64,000 bases of DNA from Palsa-506 sp963707065 (lineage in GTDB: Bacteria; Actinomycetota; Actinomycetes; Streptosporangiales; Streptosporangiaceae). Both the position numbers and the translations under genes were made by a program. Every line of letters starts with the position of its first letter. Position 1 is the stretch's first letter. The notes under the pieces were generated by a model. That model made no database searches. It was given only the letters and a program-made list of their open reading frames with translations, and had not been told where the DNA came from. Shown one piece after another: positions 57,961-64,000 of this stretch. The stretch covers positions 1 through 64,000 of the forward strand of contig CAVPPJ010000051.1 in NCBI GenBank assembly GCA_963707065.1, written 5' to 3'.

Positions 57961-59435
57961 CCACTCCCCAGCACCGGCCAGCCGGTGCGGCCGGGACGGC
58001 CGGCGCCGGCGTGCCGGAGGCTGCCCGCGCCGGGCTGGCCGGGGCTGCCGGGTCCGGGCTGGCGGAGACGGCCGGCCCGGAACTCGACGCGCTGCTCACC
58101 GCCGCGGACCGGGCGCTCGCCGCGGGATACCCGGGGGAGCGGCCGTCCCGGCAGCCGGTGCACACCGTCTACGTGCCCGCCGACACTTACCAGCCCGGGT
58201 TGCCGTCCCGGTGGGGCAGCCGGGCGCTGGCCGCCCTGGCCCAGTGGGCGCCGGGCGCTGCCGACTTCGCGGTGGCGATGGGCCTGCCACCCGGTCTGGC
58301 GGCCGACGTGCTGCCGCGGGTCCGGGCCAAGCTGGCGGCCGAGCCGGTGGAGGACCTGCGGCTGGACTTCGAGGACGGCTACGGCGACCGCGGCGACCAG
58401 GCGGAGGACGCCGACGCGGCCAGCGCGGCGGCCGCGCTGGCCGCTGCCGTTGCCGCCGGATCCGCCCCGCCGTTCACCGGGCTGCGATGCAAGAGCCTGG
58501 AGCCCGGCACCCGCCGCCGGGCGATCCGGACGCTGGACATCTTCCTGGCGGAACTGCTGCGGGACGGGCAGCTGCCGTCCGGGTTTGCCGTCACGCTGCC
58601 GAAGGTCACATCGGCTGCGCAGGTCAGCGCGATGGCGCTGCTGTGTGACCGGCTGGAGGAGGCGCATGGCATGGCGCCGGGGCAGCTGGTCTTCGAGGTC
58701 CAGGTGGAGACCCCGCAGGTCATTCTCGGGGCGGACGGCACGGCGGTGATCGCCCGCTGCGTGCACGCGGCGGCCGGCCGCCTGATCGGACTGCACTACG
58801 GCACCTACGACTACAGCGCCGCGCTCGGCATCGCCGCCGCTTACCAGAGCATGGAGCATCCAGTTGCCGACTACGCGCGGGCGGTCATGCAGGTCGCCGT
58901 GGCCGGGACCGGCGTCCGGCTGTCCGACGGGTCGACGAACGTGCTGCCCGGTGGCGGCCGGGACGAGGCTGTAGCCGCCTGGCGGCTGCATTCCCGGCTG
59001 GTCCGGCGGTCCCTGGAACGAGGGTTCTACCAGGGCTGGGACCTGCATCCCGGTCACCTGGCCAGCCGGTACGCCGCCACCTACGGGTTCTTCCGCGAGG
59101 GGCTGCCGCTGGCGTGCGCCCGGCTGCGCGGCTACATCGGCCGCATTGCGGGCGGGCTGCTGGAGGAGCCGGCCACCGCGCGGGCGCTGGCCGGCTACCT
59201 GGCCCGCGGGCTGGACTGCGGCGCGGTCTCGGCAGCGGAGGTGGCGGCCCTGGCCGGGCTGGACCGGGCAGGCCTGGACGCACTCCGCGGTGCTGGCCGC
59301 GGCCGCCTCCGGCAGTGCTGGCCTGGCCGCCTCCGGCAGTGCTGGCCGGGCCGCCTCCGGCAGTGCTGGCCGGGCCGCCTCCGGCAGTGCTGGCCGGCCG
59401 CCTCCGGCGGGGCACGGCGTGACGATCATGACTGA
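57957..59435 (+). CDS. CitE/HpcH aldolase-fold protein (DUF6986-like)
   Basis: A 492-residue protein from a GTG overlapping the previous stop. The central part is a TIM barrel of the HpcH/CitE type: LDFEDGYGDRGDQAEDADAA with metal-site acids, GLRCKSLEPGTRRRAIRTLD with the substrate Arg, VFEVQVETPQVILG with the second acidic ligand, and LHYGTYDYSAALGI. Relatives sit beside allantoin genes in actinobacteria and have no proven reaction; lysis or condensation with glyoxylate, the end product of ureidoglycolate, is a reasonable guess. The last 40 residues are RLRQCWPG repeats coded by a 24-bp tandem repeat; the other frame there gives AASGSAGR, so the end may be shifted. Confidence 0.78.
   Translation: MTTPQHRPAGAAGTAGAGVPEAARAGLAGAAGSGLAETAGPELDALLTAADRALAAGYPGERPSRQPVHTVYVPADTYQPGLPSRWGSRALAALAQWAPGAADFAVAMGLPPGLAADVLPRVRAKLAAEPVEDLRLDFEDGYGDRGDQAEDADAASAAAALAAAVAAGSAPPFTGLRCKSLEPGTRRRAIRTLDIFLAELLRDGQLPSGFAVTLPKVTSAAQVSAMALLCDRLEEAHGMAPGQLVFEVQVETPQVILGADGTAVIARCVHAAAGRLIGLHYGTYDYSAALGIAAAYQSMEHPVADYARAVMQVAVAGTGVRLSDGSTNVLPGGGRDEAVAAWRLHSRLVRRSLERGFYQGWDLHPGHLASRYAATYGFFREGLPLACARLRGYIGRIAGGLLEEPATARALAGYLARGLDCGAVSAAEVAALAGLDRAGLDALRGAGRGRLRQCWPGRLRQCWPGRLRQCWPGRLRQCWPAASGGARRDDHD
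59305..59399 (+). repeat. 24-bp tandem repeat at the lyase/allantoinase junction
   Basis: Units start at 59305, 59329, 59353 and 59377 (core GCCTCCGGCAGTGCTGG). Three are 24 bp, the last is 23 bp, so the frame read in the repeat changes at its end. In the lyase frame it encodes RLRQCWPG; in the frame of the following allantoinase it encodes AASGSAGR. Confidence 0.95.
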
Positions 59436-60807
59436 GCCCGACCTGGTCGTGCGCGGCCGGCGCGTCGTCACCCCCGACGGCATCCGCCCGGCGTCGGTCG
59501 GGATCCATGACGGCAAGATCATCTTTGTCGGCCCTTACGATGCCCCGTCCAGTTCCGCCGGCCCAGTCAGTCTCGCTAGCACAGCCAGTCCCGCCAGCGT
59601 TATGGAGCTCGCCGCCGACGAGGTGCTGCTGCCGGGGATGGTCGACACCCATGTGCACGTCAACGAGCCGGGCCGGACCAGCTGGGAAGGGTTCGCCAGC
59701 GCCACCAGAGCCGCCGCGGCGGGCGGCATTACCACGATCATCGATATGCCGCTGAACTCGATCCCGCCGACCACCGACCTCGCCGCGCTGAAAGCCAAGC
59801 GGCGGTCAGCGCGCGGCCAGATCCACGTCGACGCGGGATTCTGGGGCGGCGCAGTGCCGGGCAACGACGACCAGCTCGGCGCCCTGGATCAGGCCGGGGT
59901 GTTCGGGTTCAAGTGCTTCCTGGCCGACTCGGGGGTCCCGGAGTTCCCCCCGCTGGACGCTAGCGGGCTGGAACGGGCGATGCGGCTGGTGGCCTCGTTC
60001 AAAAGTCTCTTGATTGTCCATGCCGAGGATGCCGCCGCTATCGAGCGCGCGCCCCGGCCGGAGGGGACGTCGTATGCGGCCTTCCTGCGGTCGCGGCCGG
60101 ATGTCAGCGAGACGGCAGCCGTCGCGCTCGTGGTCCGGCTGATGCGGGAGACCGGCGCCCGGGTGCACGTCCTGCACCTGTCCAGTGCCGACGCCCTGGG
60201 CATGATCGCGGCGGCCCGGCGGGACGGGCTGCCGCTGACCGCCGAGACCTGCCCGCACTACCTGGCCTTCGCCGCCGAGGAGGTGCCGGACGGCGCGACC
60301 GAATTCAAGTGCTGCCCGCCGATCCGCGGCCGGGCCAATCGCGAGCGGCTGTGGGCGGCCCTCGGCGAGGGCACCATCGACTGTGTGGTGTCGGACCATT
60401 CGCCGTGCCCGCCGGCGCTGAAGCTGCGCGAGCTCGGTCAGTTCGCCGGTGCCTGGGGAGGCATCTCCTCCGTGCAGATCGCGCTGCCCGTCGTGTGGAC
60501 CCAGGCCGCGGCGCGGGGCTATCGGCTCACGGACGTGGCGCGCTGGATGGCCAGCGAGCCCGCTCGCGTGGCTGGCCTGGCCCGCAAGGGCCGGATCGCT
60601 CCGGGGTGCGACGGCGATCTGGTGGTGTTCGCCCCTGATGAGAAGTTCGTCGTTGATCCGGCCAAGCTGTATCACCGGCACCGGCTGACCCCGTATGCCG
60701 GCCAGCCGCTGTCCGGGGTGGTCCGGCGGACCTGGCTGCGCGGCACGGCGGTGTCCGGCGACCGGCCAGCTGGCCGGCTACTGGCAAGGGAGGCCGCGCC
60801 ACGATGA
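59428..60807 (+). CDS. allB: Allantoinase
   Basis: A 459-residue dihydroorotase-like amidohydrolase that opens allantoin to allantoate. Metal motifs: VDTHVHVNEPGRTSWEGF, the carbamylated Lys162 in FGFKCFLADSG, LIVHAEDA, VHVLHLSSADAL and VSDHSPCPPALK. It begins at ATG 59428, eight bases inside the preceding gene; a GTG at 59419 and the repeat upstream are in the same frame, so a longer fused form would be possible if the preceding gene ended differently. Allantoicase overlaps its end by four bases. Confidence 0.93.
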   Translation: MTEPDLVVRGRRVVTPDGIRPASVGIHDGKIIFVGPYDAPSSSAGPVSLASTASPASVMELAADEVLLPGMVDTHVHVNEPGRTSWEGFASATRAAAAGGITTIIDMPLNSIPPTTDLAALKAKRRSARGQIHVDAGFWGGAVPGNDDQLGALDQAGVFGFKCFLADSGVPEFPPLDASGLERAMRLVASFKSLLIVHAEDAAAIERAPRPEGTSYAAFLRSRPDVSETAAVALVVRLMRETGARVHVLHLSSADALGMIAAARRDGLPLTAETCPHYLAFAAEEVPDGATEFKCCPPIRGRANRERLWAALGEGTIDCVVSDHSPCPPALKLRELGQFAGAWGGISSVQIALPVVWTQAAARGYRLTDVARWMASEPARVAGLARKGRIAPGCDGDLVVFAPDEKFVVDPAKLYHRHRLTPYAGQPLSGVVRRTWLRGTAVSGDRPAGRLLAREAAPR

Positions 60808-61880
60808 CGGAGCCAGGTTTCGCCGTGCTGCCCGACCTGGCTTCCCGCCAGCTGGGCGGGAGCGTGGTGTTCGCCAACGACGAGCTGTTCGCCGAGAAGG
60901 AGAACCTGATCAAGCCGGAGGCGCCGGCTTTCGCCGCGGGCACGTTCGGCCACAAGGGCAAGGTCTATGACGGCTGGGAGACCCGGCGCCGCCGCGAGCC
61001 CGGACATGACCACGCGATCGTGCGGCTCGGCTCCCCGGGGGTGGTGCACGGGGTCGTGGTGGACACCGCGCACTTCCGCGGAAACTACCCGCCGGAGATC
61101 TCGGTCGAGGCGGCCTGCGCGGACGGCTATCCGTCGCCGGCTGAGCTGGCCGGGATGGCGTGGCAGACGCTGGTCGCCAGGACCGGCGCACGGGGTGACA
61201 CGGCCAACAGTTACGCCGTCGCTGACCGGCATCGCTGGACGCACGTCCGGCTGTCGATCTATCCGGATGGCGGGGTAGCCAGGTTCCGGGTGCACGGCGA
61301 GGTGCTGCCCGATCCCGCGTTCCTGGCCGGGACGATCGACCTGGCGGCGATGGAGAACGGCGGAAAGGTCATCGGCTGCTCGGACGAGTTCTACTCCTCG
61401 CCCGGCAATCTCATCCTGCCCGGCCGCGCCCGGGTGATGGGCGATGGCTGGGAGAACGCCCGGCGGCGCGGTCCCGGCAACGACTACGTTGTCGTTGCCC
61501 TGGCGGCGGCCGGGCGGCTGCGTCAGGTCGAGGTCGACACCTCGTACTTCGTCGGCAACGCGCCCGGCCGGGTCCAGCTGTTCGCCGGTTCCGGTGGTTC
61601 TGGCGGGCAGGCCCTGCCCGGTGCCCCGGACCTGCCCGCGGACTCGTGGTGGGAGGTGCTGCCTGAGACGCGGGTGCAGCCCGACACCCGGCACCGATTC
61701 CTGCTGCACGGCCAGGCCGCCGCCACGCACGTCCGGCTGGCCGTCATCCCAGACGGAGGCCTGGCCAGGCTCCGCGTCCTCGGCGAGATCGTGCCCGAGG
61801 CGCTCGCCGATCTCCGTCAGCGCTGGCAGGCGGCGCGGACATCCGCGCCGGACCCGGCCGGACCGGACGGAGCCGCCTGA
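60804..61880 (+). CDS. alc: Allantoicase
   Basis: A 358-residue protein of two related beta-jelly-roll domains. Repeat 1 has YDGWETRRRREPGHDHAIVRLGSPGVVHGVVVDTAHFRGNYP; repeat 2 has GDGWENARRRGPGNDYVVVALAAAGRLRQVEVDTSYFVGNAP. It hydrolyses allantoate to ureidoglycolate and urea. Start ATG 60804 overlaps the allantoinase stop (ATGA). It is the last enzyme of the locus seen here; ureidoglycolate lyase and urease genes are not in the window. Confidence 0.95.
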   Translation: MTEPGFAVLPDLASRQLGGSVVFANDELFAEKENLIKPEAPAFAAGTFGHKGKVYDGWETRRRREPGHDHAIVRLGSPGVVHGVVVDTAHFRGNYPPEISVEAACADGYPSPAELAGMAWQTLVARTGARGDTANSYAVADRHRWTHVRLSIYPDGGVARFRVHGEVLPDPAFLAGTIDLAAMENGGKVIGCSDEFYSSPGNLILPGRARVMGDGWENARRRGPGNDYVVVALAAAGRLRQVEVDTSYFVGNAPGRVQLFAGSGGSGGQALPGAPDLPADSWWEVLPETRVQPDTRHRFLLHGQAAATHVRLAVIPDGGLARLRVLGEIVPEALADLRQRWQAARTSAPDPAGPDGAA

Positions 61881-61913
61881 TCCTCGCGGTTACCACTACG
61901 ATCGCGGCTCTCG

Positions 61914-63314
61914 TTAAGGTCCGCGGTTGGCATACACGGGCACGGCCTCGTCGTTGACGCTGGCCGGCGAGTAGCCGTCGTCATTGTCAGCCGTGTCCGG
62001 CGGCGCCCCTTCGGCGGAGCCATCTGGCATCCGGAACCTGGGCAGCGGTGACGGCAGCAGCCACAGGACGCCGGACACACCGCCGGCGGCCGCTATCCAG
62101 AGCGTGGGCCTGATCCCGATCACCGAGGCGAGGATGCCGCCTACCGCCGCGCCAACCGGCCGGGTGCCGTAATTTACCGCCTGGAAGGCACCGCTGACCC
62201 TCGACCTGAGCTGGTCTGGTATCACCGCGGCGAAGATCGCGCCGATGCTGATGTCCAGGATCATGACGCCGAACCCGGAGCAGAACTCGGCAGCGAACAG
62301 CATGGCCAGGATGACCGGCTGCGTTCCGGCCGCCAGCGGGACCAGGGCCAGTGGCGCGGTGTAGACCACGCACCCGATCGTGTAAGCCCAGCCGACGCCG
62401 ATCCTGGCCGCGAGCCGCCGGGTCACCAGCGCGCCGAGCACCCCGCCGATGGCGCCCGCGCCCAGCACAAGGCCGAGCAGGCCCGACCGGACATGCAGCG
62501 ACTGTGTCGCGTAGAGGACGAACAGCGCGAAGAACATGAGGGTGAAGAAGTTGACCGTCGCGACCGCGGTCAGGGATGCCCGGACGATGCCTGAGTGCCT
62601 GATAAACCGGGCACCTGCCGTCAGCGCCCCCCGGCCGGCCGCCTCTGGTGGCGGTTCGGCTGGCCGGATGCGGCTGAGGAAGAACGCGGAGCCGAGAAAG
62701 GACAGCGCATCGGCTACCACGGCGAACGGGGCAGTGAGCAGCTGGACGAGCAGGCCGCCGGCGCTCGGGCCGGCGACGAAGGACAGCGCGCGGCTGCCGT
62801 AGACCAGTGACTGGCCCTCGACGTAGCGGTCAGCCGGCACCAGCGCGACAAAGAGCGTCGGGTCGGAAACAGTGAACAGGATGCTCAGCGCCCCGATGCC
62901 GAAGGCGACCCCGTACAGCTGGGCGAGGGTCAGTACACCCAGCGCATAGCACACTGGGATGCTGCCCAGCAGCGCCGCGCGGCCGAGGTCCGCGGTAATC
63001 ATGATTGCCCGGCGGTGGCCATGGCGGTCCACCCAGGCACCCGCATGAAGTCCGAGAAGCAGGCTGGGCAGCCACTGCAGCGCGACGAGATAGCCCATCT
63101 GAGCCGGTCCGACGTGCAGTGTCAGGACCGCGACGAGGGGAAGCACGATCGAGGAGATCTGATCCCCGAACATCGAGATCGTCTGGCCGCTCCAGTAACG
63201 CCGGAAAGCCCGTTCTCGCAGTAGCGGGGGTATTTTCGAGGCTGGCCAGCGCCGGTGCCCGGCTGGCCCGGCTGCCTGATCCCGGTCAGCGTTCCGGCTG
63301 CCGCGGCGCTTCAT
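61914..63314 (-). CDS. MFS transporter
   Basis: A 466-residue, twelve-helix transporter of the drug-efflux type common beside ArsR-like regulators: FRRYWSGQTISMFGDQISSIVLPLVAV in helix 1, GAWVDRHGHRRAIM (G-x-x-x-D-R motif) after helix 2, and a second half LGLVLGAGAIGGVLGALVTRRLAARIG. It begins 4 bp inside the upstream gene (ATGA), so both are co-expressed. Physiological substrate unknown. Convergent with the allantoin genes and not part of purine breakdown. Confidence 0.88.
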   Translation of the reverse strand: MKRRGSRNADRDQAAGPAGHRRWPASKIPPLLRERAFRRYWSGQTISMFGDQISSIVLPLVAVLTLHVGPAQMGYLVALQWLPSLLLGLHAGAWVDRHGHRRAIMITADLGRAALLGSIPVCYALGVLTLAQLYGVAFGIGALSILFTVSDPTLFVALVPADRYVEGQSLVYGSRALSFVAGPSAGGLLVQLLTAPFAVVADALSFLGSAFFLSRIRPAEPPPEAAGRGALTAGARFIRHSGIVRASLTAVATVNFFTLMFFALFVLYATQSLHVRSGLLGLVLGAGAIGGVLGALVTRRLAARIGVGWAYTIGCVVYTAPLALVPLAAGTQPVILAMLFAAEFCSGFGVMILDISIGAIFAAVIPDQLRSRVSGAFQAVNYGTRPVGAAVGGILASVIGIRPTLWIAAAGGVSGVLWLLPSPLPRFRMPDGSAEGAPPDTADNDDGYSPASVNDEAVPVYANRGP

Positions 63315-64000
63315 TGCCCAGCCCGGGGGCCTTCGGCGTCCGCAGGCCCGCCGGACTTGCCAGCGGCCGCTTCGCCCGGAGCTCTCCCGGCTGCTTCACT
63401 CTGGCTGCGCCCGGCCGCGGTTGTGCCCTGGACGGCGATTGTGTCCTGGGCTGTGGTCGTGTCTTGGACTGGGTTTTTGTCCTGGGCTGTGGGCGAGCTC
63501 TGGACTGCGATTGTGTCTTGGGCTGTGGGCGAGCCCTGGGCCGCGGAAGATGCCCGGGCCGCGGAAGATGCCCGGGCTGCGGAAGATGCCTGGGCCGCGG
63601 CATAGTCCTTCGCGGCCAGCCGCCCCGCCGCGTCCATCCGCGGGAAGGCCAGGTGCAGGTAGGTGACGGGGCGGGACCCTGGCGGGCGCATCCCGGGGTC
63701 GATCTCGCGATCGAGATACCGGTCGACGAGCGCCCTGACCTCCTCACCGAGCTCGGCGAGTTCCGCAGCAGTGACGTACAGGCAGGAATCGCCGAAGTGT
63801 GCGGCTCGCTGCCACTCCTCCGGCTCGCCCGACCTGGCGTCGATCCAGCGCATCGTCTGATCGAAATAATTCTCGGTGACCACCGACGTGAGCAGGCCGG
63901 CCGCCGCGGCGACCTCGGGATCCTCGGCGATCTCCGGCCAGTGCGTGAACATCGCGGTCGGCCGCCAGGGACGCTCCCGGCCCTTGCCACCGCCCGCCTC
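63311..64000 (-). CDS. C-terminal part of a probable transcription regulator (partial)
   Basis: The frame is open to the edge of the window and continues beyond it. The visible part contains MFTHWPEIAEDPEVAAAAGLLTSVVTENYFDQTMRWIDAR and AAHFGDSCLYVTAAELAELGEEVRALVDRYLD, which resembles the effector half of ArsR/winged-helix regulators that precede MFS genes. After about 100 residues it becomes a low-complexity tail rich in Ala, Ser, Gln, Thr and Asp (ASSAARASSAA, TAQDTIAVQ) containing an 18-bp DNA repeat. The DNA-binding part would be upstream of the window. Confidence 0.6.
   Translation of the reverse strand, partial: EAGGGKGRERPWRPTAMFTHWPEIAEDPEVAAAAGLLTSVVTENYFDQTMRWIDARSGEPEEWQRAAHFGDSCLYVTAAELAELGEEVRALVDRYLDREIDPGMRPPGSRPVTYLHLAFPRMDAAGRLAAKDYAAAQASSAARASSAARASSAAQGSPTAQDTIAVQSSPTAQDKNPVQDTTTAQDTIAVQGTTAAGRSQSEAAGRAPGEAAAGKSGGPADAEGPRAGQ
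63539..63592. repeat. Three 18-bp tandem repeats in the regulator tail
   Basis: GGCCGCGGAAGATGCCCG at 63539, 63557 and, with two changes, 63575. The unit keeps frame and encodes repeated Ala/Ser residues. Upstream, larger degenerate copies around GGGCTGTGGGCGAGC extend the pattern. Confidence 0.9.

Overview
The window is a very GC-rich chromosomal segment with strong G/C third-position bias. It has mycelial-actinobacterium features: GTG and TTG starts, many 4-bp ATGA/GTGA gene overlaps, leaderless-looking promoters, and hairpin terminators without a U tract. I place it in Actinomycetota, probably a soil lineage near Streptosporangiales or Streptomycetales; the genus cannot be read from the sequence. 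I recognised no rRNA, tRNA, CRISPR array, complete insertion sequence or prophage.

Region 1 (1-6.1 kb) is a small-molecule catabolic group: the end of an amidohydrolase, a decayed beta-helix lipoprotein, an acetamidase/formamidase, a frameshifted proline racemase, a Xi-class glutathione-transferase-like reductase and a cytosine-deaminase-like amidohydrolase. Region 2 (6.1-18.6 kb) holds unrelated single genes: an MFS exporter, nicotinamidase, a glycosyltransferase, a TmrB-like kinase, GrpB, a lipoprotein hydrolase, a phage-tail-collar protein facing a GNAT gene, and two small paralogous CxxC proteins each followed by a long hairpin.

Region 3 (18.6-24.9 kb) is a five-gene leftward operon and the most novel part: GntR/UTRA regulator, APC-family permease, a single 715-residue protein joining a PfkB sugar kinase to a double SIS domain, a metallophosphoesterase and a LOG-family protein. 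The first three match the parts of the fructoselysine (frl) pathway for Amadori compounds, but with kinase and deglycase fused. Region 4 (25-28.6 kb) is a two-component system flanked by two secreted proteins with GDDHG-type tails, one shifted out of frame by a 19-bp tandem duplication. Region 5 (28.7-34.7 kb) has an S15-type hydrolase fused to an ABC ATPase, its permease, and a secreted GH59 galactocerebrosidase-like enzyme. Region 6 (34.8-42.2 kb) has diaminopimelate decarboxylase, an ATP-dependent DNA ligase, a frameshifted feruloyl-CoA-synthetase-like gene, a BASS-type carrier and a secreted/membrane beta-sandwich pair.

Region 7 (42.7-61.9 kb) is an almost complete aerobic purine-degradation locus: NCS1 base permease, adenine deaminase, OHCU decarboxylase, HIU hydrolase (broken), urate oxidase, three xanthine-dehydrogenase subunits with an 8-oxoguanine-deaminase-like gene between them, a CitE/HpcH-like protein, allantoinase and allantoicase. 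Together these would take adenine through hypoxanthine, xanthine and urate to allantoin, allantoate and ureidoglycolate. A frameshifted LuxR-type ATPase regulator, a VOC protein and an APH-family kinase lie inside it. Region 8 (61.9-64 kb) is an MFS transporter with the 3' part of its probable regulator.

About ten genes carry frameshifts, in-frame stops or missing starts, several at short tandem repeats. This is either genuine decay/slippage or uncorrected sequence indels, and it limits confidence in those genes.
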